Assembly: GCA_903824935.1 (NCBI GenBank)
Contig: CAIJYT010000029.1
Span: 1 to 60,974, forward strand
Length of the DNA stretch: 60,974 bases
Reading direction: 5' to 3'
Source: an uncultured Bacteroidales bacterium
Lineage (GTDB): Bacteria; Bacteroidota; Bacteroidia; Bacteroidales; FEN-979
The position numbers and the translations under genes are program-made. Positions 18,810 through 28,859 of the stretch are shown one piece after another (position 1 is the first letter of the stretch; every line of letters starts with the position of its first letter). The notes under the pieces were generated by a model. That model was not told where the DNA came from. It saw only the letters and a list, made by a program, of their open reading frames with translations, and did no database searches.

Positions 18810-21800
18810 CTATTTCTGAATATTCACCAGGCTTTTGAACAGGGCCTTGTCGGCATTGATCTTGTCGGCATTGCCGTAAACACAGTATTCACTCTTGTCG
18901 AGCACATCCTGGACCATTTTGGCAAATCCCCTGATATCCGCGGCCTTTGTATTGATCACGGCTGTGCGGTCATCCTGTATTGACTTCTCAGTCCTCTTGT
19001 TGAAATAATAGCTGAAAGCCTGGTCGCCTTTCTGTGAAGCGGTGAGCGGGCGGTCAATTGAGGAAACAGTGCCGAGAATATAACGGGTCATGGCTTTGTC
19101 GTCGGCTTCAAAGGTCTTCAGGTATTCAGGTATCCCTTTATAGTTATCAAGGGTCTGCTTCAGGTTCGGATCGCGGTAAGAGTTGAAGGTGATACTGCCG
19201 AGAGGAGAAATACTCGCCCATCCGCCGTAGGCGCCGCCCATAACACGAACATGGGTCTGAAGATAATCCGTTGATAAAATCTGGCTCAGCACCCTCATCT
19301 TCCCGTCCCATTTGTAACCCAGTTGTTTGAAGTCATAGCCTTCAATAACATATTGTACTTTGGAAGGCGTAATGAAAGCTTCGTTCCTGGGTTCAGGGGC
19401 AAGGGTCCATGAAGTTGCAACTGCAGTCCCGGCCGGCAACGCCTTCACCAGCTTTTCAAGTTCCGGTGTGAATCTGGCGTAAGCTTCTTTATTGGTAGTC
19501 ACCCCGCTGATCAGGTTATTGCTTGTAAATAACAAGCCGGCGACTTTTTTAAGATTGGCAATGATCTCGCCCGACTTTGCATCATAATTCTTCATCAGGT
19601 CGGCAATAAACCAGTAATAATCCAGTCCGCCGGTCATTTCATTGAATACCCCGGTCTTGCTGTAATAGGAGGGGAAACGCCCGCTGGCCACACCGTAGCC
19701 ATTCTCTTTTGTGTTAGCTTCGAGTTGTGATAAATGCCTGGTAAGCACATTCTTCAGCCTGTCAACATCATCATATTTGGTTTTCAGGAGAATCTCGGTG
19801 GTAAGCTCGGTCATTTTATCCAGCTTATCGGTCATTGCCTTGGAGGTAACGGCAAGTTTCGGCACCAGGATGTTGTCGTCGAGGTTTTCCTGGTAAGTGC
19901 GCAGGTTCGTGTAGAACCCTCCCGTGCTGATGTTCAGGGCCTTGTTCAGATCGCCGAAACTGTAATTCTCAGTGTTCATCATCGAAAGCACATTCGAAAG
20001 CAGTGAGGCATAAGGTATCATATCCTGGGGAAGGGTCCTCAGGTCAAAATAAAGGTTCATATAAACCACCCCGTTGGTGAATTCATTATGGTACAGAAGG
20101 GGAGTCCCGGCCAGTTTGCTTTCTTCAACACCGTAAAAAGTGGCTTTCGGATTGATGTCCTTGATCTCGAGCAGTGGTATGGTAGCCAATGCCTCCGGAC
20201 TGTCTTCCGACTTCTGATAATCGAGCAGGGCTTTGGTGTCTTTCACCAGGGTCTCTGTCTGAGCCGGGTTCAGGCTTGCCTTGTATGCCTTGAGGTCGGC
20301 AATAACCTTGGCGTTCTTTTCATCATCTGCTCCAACCTTGGGCGCAAGCGTAAATAAAAGAGTGTGGGGGTTATCCAGGAAACTGGTCTTAATAATATTT
20401 TCAAGATAATTGGTCGTGAGGGCTTTCTTTACCACTGCAAGGGGTTTCTCATATTCCAGTCCGGTGAAAGGATCATCGGCAAAGAAACTGGTAGGCAGCG
20501 AACGGAAAACACAGTACATGCCTTTCTGAGCATCATTGCCTTCGCGAAGCTGGAACTCCATCCTGTTGATCACGCCTTCAACCACCTTTTTGTCAAGGCC
20601 CTTGTCAACGGCATCCTGCATGCATTTCCTTACGATCTCATTGAATTTATCCTTGTCGCCGGGATTTGCATTCTGCACCATGATCTGTACCACGTTTTGT
20701 TTGTAGTTGGATGAGGACGCGTTTACATCCTGTCCGATCCCCGCTTCCTGCAAGGCCAGGCGGATAGGAGCTGACTCCTGGTTCACGAGGACTTCGGTAA
20801 GAATATCGAGAGCCATGGTGAGTGCCTGGTCGGTATTATGACCTGTCACATAGTTCAGCGAGAGGTAGGTCTGGTTCTTTTCATCGTCGCCGGGCATGAT
20901 TGGATAAAAACCCGTGAGGTCCATCATTTTGGCAAAGGGTTTCTGGTCGGCAATGCTGGCTTTGTTATTGTTTTTATCGTACTTCGAAAGATATTCCTTG
21001 TCGATGAAAGCGAGTTCCTTATCCAGGGGTGCATCCCCATAAAGGAAAATATAGGAATTCTCGGGATGGTAGAACTTTTTGTGGAAGTTCAGGAACATCT
21101 CGTAAGTGAGCTGCGGGATAGCATATGGATATCCGCCCGACTCTTTGCCGTAAGCATTGTCGGGGAAAAGGGTCTTGTACACCTGGTAGCTCAGTTCTTC
21201 CTTCGGATCGGAAAACGCGCCTTTCATTTCGTTGTACACCACTCCTTTGTAAGAGAGGGTGCTGTCCTTGTCGAGAAGCTCGTAATGCCAGCCTTCCTGT
21301 TTGAAGATCCTTGGATCGGTGTAAATCAGCGGATTGAATACGGCATCCAGGTAAACATGCATAAGGTTGAAATAATCCTTGTCGTTCATGCTGGCTACAG
21401 GATAAGCAGTAAAGTCCTTCGAGGTAAAGGCATTCATAAAGGTATTCAGTGAGCCTTTGATAAGAACATCAAAGGGGCTTTTCACCGGGTAATTCTTGCT
21501 CCCGTTCAACACCGTATGTTCGATGATATGCGGGGCCCCGAAATCATTGTCGGGAAAGGTCTTGAAAGCAATGGTAAAGGTTTTGTTCGCATCATCTGTT
21601 GCAAACTTCACGATCTTTGCCCCGCTTTTAATATGTTCCAGGAAGAATACATTGGCATTCAGCTCTTTGACAAACCTTTTTTCAATCAGTTTGTATCCCG
21701 GATAGCTTACATCATTGGTTGCGCTCATAAGTAATGTCATTAATAAACAAAGTGAGAAAAGGTTGGCCGTTATACGGAGAAACCTTCTCATAGTCAGTTT

Positions 21801-21812
21801 TTTGGACAGCAT
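18810..21812 (-). CDS. M16 family metallopeptidase (M16C, PreP-like)
   Basis: Inverted zinc motif HIIEHTVLNGSKNYP; 1000 aa with signal peptide; YEMFLNFHKKFYHPENSYIFLYGD. Confidence 0.92.
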   Translation of the reverse strand: MLSKKLTMRRFLRITANLFSLCLLMTLLMSATNDVSYPGYKLIEKRFVKELNANVFFLEHIKSGAKIVKFATDDANKTFTIAFKTFPDNDFGAPHIIEHTVLNGSKNYPVKSPFDVLIKGSLNTFMNAFTSKDFTAYPVASMNDKDYFNLMHVYLDAVFNPLIYTDPRIFKQEGWHYELLDKDSTLSYKGVVYNEMKGAFSDPKEELSYQVYKTLFPDNAYGKESGGYPYAIPQLTYEMFLNFHKKFYHPENSYIFLYGDAPLDKELAFIDKEYLSKYDKNNNKASIADQKPFAKMMDLTGFYPIMPGDDEKNQTYLSLNYVTGHNTDQALTMALDILTEVLVNQESAPIRLALQEAGIGQDVNASSSNYKQNVVQIMVQNANPGDKDKFNEIVRKCMQDAVDKGLDKKVVEGVINRMEFQLREGNDAQKGMYCVFRSLPTSFFADDPFTGLEYEKPLAVVKKALTTNYLENIIKTSFLDNPHTLLFTLAPKVGADDEKNAKVIADLKAYKASLNPAQTETLVKDTKALLDYQKSEDSPEALATIPLLEIKDINPKATFYGVEESKLAGTPLLYHNEFTNGVVYMNLYFDLRTLPQDMIPYASLLSNVLSMMNTENYSFGDLNKALNISTGGFYTNLRTYQENLDDNILVPKLAVTSKAMTDKLDKMTELTTEILLKTKYDDVDRLKNVLTRHLSQLEANTKENGYGVASGRFPSYYSKTGVFNEMTGGLDYYWFIADLMKNYDAKSGEIIANLKKVAGLLFTSNNLISGVTTNKEAYARFTPELEKLVKALPAGTAVATSWTLAPEPRNEAFITPSKVQYVIEGYDFKQLGYKWDGKMRVLSQILSTDYLQTHVRVMGGAYGGWASISPLGSITFNSYRDPNLKQTLDNYKGIPEYLKTFEADDKAMTRYILGTVSSIDRPLTASQKGDQAFSYYFNKRTEKSIQDDRTAVINTKAADIRGFAKMVQDVLDKSEYCVYGNADKINADKALFKSLVNIQK

Positions 21813-21992
21813 AACAATAAATTTTTCAGATTCTGTGCAAGATTACGGTTTTTTCGCGTGATTTAAAAGGATTTTCGGTGTATGCCGCCATCTTACAGAT
21901 GAAACCCCTGAATCCAATGATTACACCTGATTTTTCAATCCAGGCATTCAATATTTCAGTTTCTTTCGTAACTTCGTGTAAAATTTAGCTGC

Positions 21993-23216
21993 ATGGAAGA
22001 ATCCCGCCCGGATTTCAGCAAAATGAACCCTGCCGAAAGGCTCATGCCACAGGAAGAAATGCTTGAGGTGGCCAGCAGGAAAAGTGAACTTACCATCGGT
22101 GTGCCCAAGGAAGTTTCTTCGATGGAGAACAGGGTTTCGCTGATCCCCGACGGAGTTGAACTCCTGGTGCGCAACGGCCATCATGTGCTGGTTGAAGCTG
22201 GCGCAGGGGCAACAGCTCATTTTCCCGACCATGAATTCAGTGAAGCAGGTGCACAAATTTTATCAACCGCGAACGAAGTCTATAAAGCTGATATTATATT
22301 GAAAGTCGGGCCTGTCACAAGAGAAGAGATCAATCTTTTACGTGCAAAACAAACCCTGATCTCGACCCTGCAGATAGCAATGCAATGCGATGAATATTTC
22401 AGGGGGCTTAGCCAGAAAAAAGTAACAGCCCTCGCCTTCGAACTGATCCGCGACAAAACGAACCAGATGGCGGTGATCAGGACTATGAGCGAGATTGCCG
22501 GGAATACCTCGATTTTTATTGCAGCTGAATATCTTTCAGACCCCGAGATGGGCAGGGGCAAGATGTTCGGCGGGTTTACCGGGATTGCTCCATCCGAAGT
22601 GGTCATCATAGGAGCAGGAACGGTTGGTGAGTTCGCCGCCCGTTCAGCTATCGGCCTTGGCGCTTTGGTAAAGGTATTTGACAACTCGGTTTACCGTCTC
22701 CGCAGGATACAGGATAATCTCGGCCGCCGTGTCTATACCTCCCTCCTCCATCCGAAAGCAATTCTTGATGCAATGCAGACTGCGGATGTCGTGATAGGAG
22801 CCGTACATTCACCCGAGGGCAAGACTCCCTGCCTGATTTCGGAAGAAATGGTAAGGCAGATGAAAGACGGTTCTGTCATTATCGATGTAAGCATTGACCA
22901 GGGCGGATGCTTTGAAACATCCAGGCCCACCACCCTTAAGAACCCGGTTTATAAAGTGCATGGGGTAACCCATTACTGTGTTCCGAACATCCCATCAAAA
23001 GTGCCTCATTCCGCCTCCCAGGCTTTAAACAACATCATGGTGCCCCTCATTCTTGATATGGGCACCGCAGGCGGGGTCGACAACCTACTTAAACGCGACT
23101 ACGGGGTACGCCAGGGAGTTTACATCTATAACGGACTTCTCACCAGCCTTCCCATCAGCCGCAGGTTCAACCTGCCTTTCCAGGACCTGGATCTGTTAAT
23201 GGCAGCATTTCATTAA
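21993..23216 (+). CDS. ald: Alanine dehydrogenase
   Basis: IGVPKEVSSMENRVSLIPDGVELLVRNGHHVLVEAGAG, VVIIGAGTVGEFAARSAIGLGA, VPHSASQALNN. Confidence 0.94.
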   Translation: MEESRPDFSKMNPAERLMPQEEMLEVASRKSELTIGVPKEVSSMENRVSLIPDGVELLVRNGHHVLVEAGAGATAHFPDHEFSEAGAQILSTANEVYKADIILKVGPVTREEINLLRAKQTLISTLQIAMQCDEYFRGLSQKKVTALAFELIRDKTNQMAVIRTMSEIAGNTSIFIAAEYLSDPEMGRGKMFGGFTGIAPSEVVIIGAGTVGEFAARSAIGLGALVKVFDNSVYRLRRIQDNLGRRVYTSLLHPKAILDAMQTADVVIGAVHSPEGKTPCLISEEMVRQMKDGSVIIDVSIDQGGCFETSRPTTLKNPVYKVHGVTHYCVPNIPSKVPHSASQALNNIMVPLILDMGTAGGVDNLLKRDYGVRQGVYIYNGLLTSLPISRRFNLPFQDLDLLMAAFH

Positions 23217-23229
23217 AAACTCTTCAGCT

Positions 23230-24363
23230 ATGATCCTTTCAGGCAGGGTGGTTACAATCTCAAGAACCCGCATTCACCTTGGGCTGAATGCGCTTAAGGA
23301 CCTGCGGAAACTGCTTGCATCCCATGATTACAGGGCAAGCCGTGTGATCATCCTCACCGATACCAACACCGCTAAACACTGCCTCCCCAGGCTTGTAAGT
23401 ATTTGTCCTGAGCTTGATTCCGCTTCAATGTTTGAGATTGACCCCGGAGAAGCATCAAAATCGCTGGCTGCTGCAGAAAAAATTTGGATTGAACTCCTGT
23501 TAGCCCGGGCTGACCGGCAGAGCGTTCTCATTAACCTCGGAGGAGGTGTTGTATCGGATCTCGGCGGATTTGTTGCTGCCGGGTATAAACGGGGGATCAG
23601 GTACATCAATGTCCCTACCAGCCTGATGGGGATGGCCGATGCATCAATAGGCGGTAAGACCGGGGTGAACCTCGGGCAGTTGAAAAACCAGGCAGGCTTT
23701 TTCTATTTGCCTTTTGCTGTATTCATCGATACTGCTTTTCTTAAAACCCTGTCTGAAGCGCATCTGCGTTCCGGTTTTGCAGAGATCATGAAATCGGCCC
23801 TGATAGGTGACCCGGTGCTGTGGAGAAGGATACTGAAACACGGAGCGGAAGCTATCCTGGCAGCGGATACATCCGAAAAATTATGGCAGGACCTGGTCTT
23901 TAAAACAGTAACCTTCAAAAACAAGATTGCCTGCCAGGATTTCACTGAAAAAAAGTTAAGGAAGATCCTGAATTTTGGCCATACCATAGGCCATGCCCTG
24001 GAATCCCTGACCCTGGGTCTTGAAAACAGGGCCCTGCTGCACGGGGACGCCGTGGCTCTCGGGATGATAGCCGAAACAAGGCTTTCACAGATGAAAACAG
24101 GCCTCAGTGAAACCGAAGCGGAGGTAATAGCATCCTTCTTGCAGAGTGCCTGGGCAGCACAGGTATTAATGCTGAAAGATATGATAGTGAGAGGGGACAT
24201 TAGCATTGAAAGGATCAGCAATATGCTGTTTAACGATAAAAAGAATAAGGACGGCAGGATTCACTTTACGCTGCTCAAAGAAATCGGGAAACCGGCTCTC
24301 AATATACAGTCCCGGCCTGATGAAATTGCTGTTTCCCTCAAGAGGCTTTTTGAATCAAGCTGA
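23230..24363 (+). CDS. aroB: 3-dehydroquinate synthase
   Basis: LINLGGGVVSDLGGFVAAGYKRGIRYINVPTSLMGMADASIGGKTGVN; LNFGHTIGHALE. Confidence 0.96.
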   Translation: MILSGRVVTISRTRIHLGLNALKDLRKLLASHDYRASRVIILTDTNTAKHCLPRLVSICPELDSASMFEIDPGEASKSLAAAEKIWIELLLARADRQSVLINLGGGVVSDLGGFVAAGYKRGIRYINVPTSLMGMADASIGGKTGVNLGQLKNQAGFFYLPFAVFIDTAFLKTLSEAHLRSGFAEIMKSALIGDPVLWRRILKHGAEAILAADTSEKLWQDLVFKTVTFKNKIACQDFTEKKLRKILNFGHTIGHALESLTLGLENRALLHGDAVALGMIAETRLSQMKTGLSETEAEVIASFLQSAWAAQVLMLKDMIVRGDISIERISNMLFNDKKNKDGRIHFTLLKEIGKPALNIQSRPDEIAVSLKRLFESS

Positions 24364-24381
24364 GGATAGTTTGGCAAGGAT

Positions 24382-25764
24382 ATGAAGACGATAAGGATCA
24401 TTAAACCCGACAGGATACTCCAGGGAAACATTAACCTCCCTGCCTCCAAAAGCATCAGCAACCGCCTTCTGATCATGCAGGCCCTTTGCGGGAACGAATT
24501 CTCTTTGGGTAACCTGTCAAAAGCATCCGACACGGTTTTACTTCAGAAACTTCTGAACAGGATTAAAGCAACAGCCGGGAGCAGGGATGCTGTTGAACTT
24601 GATTGCTCGGATGCTGGGGCTGACCTGAGGTTCCTTACGGCTCTCCTTTCTGTTACACCTGGCCGCTGGGTGCTGACCGGCAGTGACCGTATGAAACAAA
24701 GGCCTGTTGGAGATCTCGTTGAAAGCCTGAAACAGCTTGGAGCAGCCATTGAATATCTCGGAAATGTGGGATTTCCTCCTTTACTCATCAAGGGTCGCAA
24801 CCTCCGGTCAGCAGAACTGAATGTCAATGCGGGGATAAGCAGCCAGTTCATCTCGTCCCTGCTGATGACAGCTCCCCTCTTTCCCGAAGGACTTACCCTC
24901 AACCTTAAAGGGGAGATGGTCTCGGAACCTTATATCGATATGACAGTAAGGCTTATTAATGAATGCGGAGTAAAAGCACGGAAATGGAAACATAAGATAA
25001 GGGTTGAACACGGGGTTTATTCATGCGCGGGGTTTACCATTGAACCAGACTGGTCTGCAGCATCATTCTGGTACCAGGCTGCGGCCCTCTCGGAAAAAAC
25101 TGATTTTTTTCTACCCGGGCTCCGGGAAAAAAGCCTGCAAGGGGATTCATTGCTGGTGTCGGCATTTAATGTTTTTGGCATACGGTCGGATTTTATCCCA
25201 CAAGTCAGCAGTCAGCAGTCGGCAGTCGGCAGTCAGCAGGAAAAAGTCAGCAGGAAAAAGTCAGCAGTCGGCAGTCAGCAGTCGGCCGGAAAAAGTTTGC
25301 AGACTGCCGACTGCCGACTGCCGACTACCTTCGGTCTTCACCTTACAAAGAAGCCCTTTGAGTTGGAAGGCTTTTACTACGACTTTACCCATCATCCCGA
25401 TCTTGCCCTCCCTACCATCGCCTGCTGTGCCGCCCTGGGAATAAGGAGCCGCTTTGAGGGTTTGAAAAGCCTGCTTATCAAGGAATCCGACAGGGTTCGG
25501 GCACTTACCACCGAACTGAAGAAACTGGGCTGTAAAATAAACCTGATATCTGGTGAATTTCCTGTGATCGAGATCCAGCCTTCCAAACTCATCTCTAAAC
25601 CGGATATTATCATTGACACCTACAGGGACCACAGGATGGCCATGACCTTTGCCATGCTGGCCATGAAGACCGGGACTATAACGATCAACGACCCTGATGT
25701 TGTAATCAAATCTTACCCGGGCTTCTGGGATGACCTCGAATCAGCCGGATTCCAGCTCAGGTAG
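24382..25764 (+). CDS. aroA: 3-phosphoshikimate 1-carboxyvinyltransferase carrying an in-frame repeat insertion
   Basis: LPASKSISNRLLIMQAL, DAGADLRFLTALL, LIKESDRVRALTTELKKLG, DHRMAMTFAMLA; repeat-encoded segment at about 25201-25330. Confidence 0.94.
   Translation: MKTIRIIKPDRILQGNINLPASKSISNRLLIMQALCGNEFSLGNLSKASDTVLLQKLLNRIKATAGSRDAVELDCSDAGADLRFLTALLSVTPGRWVLTGSDRMKQRPVGDLVESLKQLGAAIEYLGNVGFPPLLIKGRNLRSAELNVNAGISSQFISSLLMTAPLFPEGLTLNLKGEMVSEPYIDMTVRLINECGVKARKWKHKIRVEHGVYSCAGFTIEPDWSAASFWYQAAALSEKTDFFLPGLREKSLQGDSLLVSAFNVFGIRSDFIPQVSSQQSAVGSQQEKVSRKKSAVGSQQSAGKSLQTADCRLPTTFGLHLTKKPFELEGFYYDFTHHPDLALPTIACCAALGIRSRFEGLKSLLIKESDRVRALTTELKKLGCKINLISGEFPVIEIQPSKLISKPDIIIDTYRDHRMAMTFAMLAMKTGTITINDPDVVIKSYPGFWDDLESAGFQLR
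25201..25330. repeat. Low-complexity AGTCGGC/AGTCAGC-type repeat with inverted end, inside aroA
   Basis: Units (cagtcggcagtcggcagtcagcag...) end in the reverse complement (gactgccgactgccgactgccgact); encodes SSQQSAVGSQQEKVSRKKSAVGSQQSAGKSLQTADCRLPT. Confidence 0.85.
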
Positions 25765-25769
25765 CCAGC

Positions 25770-25845
25770 CAACGCCCGTCACGTTCGTCGGGTCCATAAC
25801 GTTTGTCACGTTCATTACGACCCTAACGCCGTTCACGATTTTTCC
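25770..25845. repeat. Imperfect direct repeat of a GTCACGTTC...AACG unit in the aroA downstream spacer
   Basis: gtcacgttcgtcgggtccataacg / gtcacgttcattacgaccctaacg. Confidence 0.5.
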
Positions 25846-25899
25846 ACATGATAACCAGATGTAATCAGAAATGTTTATTTTTGAGCTCTGAATTGTTCC

Positions 25900-26619
25900 A
25901 TGTTAGTCGACATTTTTATTCCCTGCTTCATTGACCAGGTCTACCCCGAAACGGGGATGAACATGGTAAAGATTCTCGAAAAACTTGGGGTGGATGTGTT
26001 CTACAACCCTAACCAGACCTGTTGCGGGCAGATGACATTCAACAGCGGGGCCTGGGACGAAACCAAGAAACTCGGGGAGAAATTCATGAAAGATTTTCCC
26101 AATGACAGGACCATTGTCGGCGCTTCGGCTTCATGTATAGGTTTCGTCAGGAATTATTATCCCTGGCTTTTCCATAATACCGGCCTGCATTATGAATACA
26201 AGCAGGTGAAGAAAAATATTTACGAGATCACCGATTTTCTTGTTAATGTTATGAATGTGGAAGATATAGGGGCGACCTTCAACCATGTGGTCACTTATCA
26301 TGATTCCTGCGCGGCCCTGCGGGAGTATGGTCTTAAAGACGAGCCTCGCAAACTGCTGGCAAATGTGAAAGGTCTTGAACTCCGTGAGATGAAGGAAAAT
26401 GATGTTTGCTGTGGCTTCGGAGGCACTTTTTCGGCCAAATTCGAACCTATCTCAACTGCCATGGCCGAACAGAAGATAAACAACGCTCTTGAAACGGGAG
26501 CGGAATATATCGTTTCTACAGATTCCTCCTGCATGTTGCACCAGCAGGCCTATATCGACAAACACAACCTCCCGATCAGGACCATTCATATCGTTGACGT
26601 GCTTGCTTCGGGCTGGTGA
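25900..26619 (+). CDS. (Fe-S)-binding protein with CCG domains (LutA/YkgE-like)
   Basis: IFIPCFIDQVYPETGMNMVKILEKLGVDVFYNPNQTCCGQ; NDVCCGFGGTFSAKFEPIS. Confidence 0.9.
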   Translation: MLVDIFIPCFIDQVYPETGMNMVKILEKLGVDVFYNPNQTCCGQMTFNSGAWDETKKLGEKFMKDFPNDRTIVGASASCIGFVRNYYPWLFHNTGLHYEYKQVKKNIYEITDFLVNVMNVEDIGATFNHVVTYHDSCAALREYGLKDEPRKLLANVKGLELREMKENDVCCGFGGTFSAKFEPISTAMAEQKINNALETGAEYIVSTDSSCMLHQQAYIDKHNLPIRTIHIVDVLASGW

Positions 26620-28808
26620 CATGGTCTCTTAATGATTTAAACACACATGTTGTTTTCATGGTACTAGAGCATTATACTGCGATAATTTCGTCGGAATTGG
26701 GCTTTGATAAAGCCTTTGTATTCAATACACTGACCTTGCTCGAAAGCGGGGCCACCATACCCTTCATAGCCCGTTACCGCAAGGAAATGACAGGCAGTAT
26801 GGATGAAGTGATGATAGGGAAGGTCAGGGACAGGCTAATCCAGCTGAAAGACCTTGATGCCCGCCGCGAAGCTATAATGAAAAGCCTGAAAGAACAGGAA
26901 AAGCTGACTCCCGAGCTGGAGGAAGCTGTGAGAAAAGCCACGACCATGGCAGAACTCGAGGATATCTACCTGCCATACAAACCAAAGCGCAAGACCCGGG
27001 CCAGCATAGCAAGGGAAAAAGGACTTGAGCCACTGGCAAAAATCATCATTTCCCAGAAATACAATGATCCTGAGATCCGGGCCGAAAAGTTCCTTGACGG
27101 GGAAAAAGGCGTGAAATCAGTGGAGGATGCCATCCGCGGTGCTGAAGATATCATAGCCGAATGGGTGAATGAGCACACCTACGGCCGCAAGAGGATCCGC
27201 CAGCTATTTGAAAAAGAGGCAGTGATCATTTCCAAAGTCGTTAAAGGAAAAGAAGCCGATGGCGTCAATTACCAGATCTACTACGATTATAAGGAACTGC
27301 TTTCCAAAGCGCCATCACGCAGGGTGCTTGCCATGTTGCGAGGCGAAAATGAAGGCTTCCTCAGGGTTTCGGTTGATGTGCCGAATGATAAAGCTGAGGA
27401 GATACTCGACAGGATCTTTATTAAAACTGAGAATGCTTCGGCGGTGCTTGTAAGGGAAGCCATTAAGGACAGCTGTAAGCGCTTGCTTCTGCCGTCGATG
27501 GAGACCGAAGCCAGGGGCTGGGCAAAGGATAAATCAGACACTGAAGCTATCAGGGTGTTTACCGAAAATCTTCGCCAGTTGCTGCTGGCACCTCCTTTGG
27601 GACAGAAAAATGTGTTAGCGCTGGACCCTGGTTTCAGGTCAGGGTGCAAACTGGTATGCCTGGGCCGGCAGGGAGAACTGCTTCACAATGAAACTATTTA
27701 TCCACACCCTCCCCAGAACGAAGTCAAGGAGTCCATCCACAAAATAAAAAGTCTTGTAAACGCCTATAAAATAGAAGCAATTGCCATAGGGAACGGGACT
27801 GCAGGCCGGGAAACCGAACGCCTGATCAGGGCCATCCCTTTTGATAAGGATATCATTGCCCTGGTGGTAAATGAGAGCGGTGCATCGGTGTATTCGGCCT
27901 CGGCCATAGCCCGTAAGGAATTTCCCGATTATGATATTACTGTCAGGGGGGCTGTTTCGATCGGGCGCCGCCTGATGGACCCGCTTGCCGAACTGGTCAA
28001 GATAGACCCGAAATCGATAGGGGTTGGGCAGTATCAGCATGATGTGGACCAGGCTGCCCTTCAGAAGAGCCTTGAAGATACCGTGGTGAGTTGTGTGAAT
28101 ATGGTGGGGGTTGAGGTGAATACGGCAAGCGAGGAGCTGTTGACCTACGTTTCAGGAGTAGGTGAAGGGCTGGCAAAAAATATTATCAAATACAGGAATG
28201 AGAAAGGCCCGTTCAAATCAAGGTCTGATTTCAGGAAAGTGACACGATTTGGCGACAAGGCATTTGAACAGGCTGCAGGTTTCCTCAGGATCAGGGATGC
28301 TGAAAACCCGCTTGATTCCAGCGCCGTCCATCCCGAAAGCTACCATGTGGTTGATAAGATGGCGAAAAGTCTGAGCTGTTCAGTCAAGGATCTGATGCAG
28401 GATGCAGGATGCAGATCAAGGATAAAGCTGGAGGAATTTGTTGACGGCAAGATAGGCTTGCCCACACTTACAGATATTCATCTGGAACTGGCCAAACCCG
28501 GACGCGACCCAAGGCAGAAGTTCGAATTGTTCGAGTTTTCAAAGGAAGTCCATACAGTCAATGACCTCAGGACCGGGATGAAACTGCCCGGTATAGTTAC
28601 AAATATTACCAACTTCGGGGCGTTTGTCGACATAGGCGTTCACCAGGACGGACTCGTTCACGTGAGCCAGATGGCAGACCGCTTTGTGAAAGATCCCAAT
28701 GAGGTTGTCAAGCTCAACCAGAAGGTCATGGTCGAGGTAGTGGATGTGGATATTCCCAGGAAACGTATCCAGCTCTCGATGAAGTCAGAAAATAAATCGA
28801 AAACCTGA
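26616..28808 (+). CDS. tex: Tex family RNA-binding transcription accessory protein
   Basis: SGATIPFIARYRKEMTGSMDE, ALDPGFRSGCKLVCL, GVGEGLAKNIIKYRNEKGPFKSR, C-terminal S1 domain. ATG 26658 (MVLEHYT) is a possible alternative start. Confidence 0.95.
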   Translation: MTWSLNDLNTHVVFMVLEHYTAIISSELGFDKAFVFNTLTLLESGATIPFIARYRKEMTGSMDEVMIGKVRDRLIQLKDLDARREAIMKSLKEQEKLTPELEEAVRKATTMAELEDIYLPYKPKRKTRASIAREKGLEPLAKIIISQKYNDPEIRAEKFLDGEKGVKSVEDAIRGAEDIIAEWVNEHTYGRKRIRQLFEKEAVIISKVVKGKEADGVNYQIYYDYKELLSKAPSRRVLAMLRGENEGFLRVSVDVPNDKAEEILDRIFIKTENASAVLVREAIKDSCKRLLLPSMETEARGWAKDKSDTEAIRVFTENLRQLLLAPPLGQKNVLALDPGFRSGCKLVCLGRQGELLHNETIYPHPPQNEVKESIHKIKSLVNAYKIEAIAIGNGTAGRETERLIRAIPFDKDIIALVVNESGASVYSASAIARKEFPDYDITVRGAVSIGRRLMDPLAELVKIDPKSIGVGQYQHDVDQAALQKSLEDTVVSCVNMVGVEVNTASEELLTYVSGVGEGLAKNIIKYRNEKGPFKSRSDFRKVTRFGDKAFEQAAGFLRIRDAENPLDSSAVHPESYHVVDKMAKSLSCSVKDLMQDAGCRSRIKLEEFVDGKIGLPTLTDIHLELAKPGRDPRQKFELFEFSKEVHTVNDLRTGMKLPGIVTNITNFGAFVDIGVHQDGLVHVSQMADRFVKDPNEVVKLNQKVMVEVVDVDIPRKRIQLSMKSENKSKT

Positions 28809-28823
28809 GCGTTTTAATTTCTT

Positions 28824-28831
28824 TACCTTTG
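28824..28831 (+). promoter_or_regulatory. Bacteroidota-type -7 element (TACCTTTG) for the beta-barrel gene
   Basis: TAnnTTTG match 28 bp upstream of ATG 28860. Confidence 0.5.
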
Positions 28832-28859
28832 CTTACTGAAATACGACTAAGTACTTGAG

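Noticed and set aside
20838-21452. 204-aa plus-strand ORF
   Set aside because: Fully antisense to the well-supported M16 peptidase gene; no recognisable motifs.
25201-25330. AGTCGGC repeat as a CRISPR array
   Set aside because: Units are short, degenerate, without unique spacers, and lie in frame inside aroA; no cas genes nearby.
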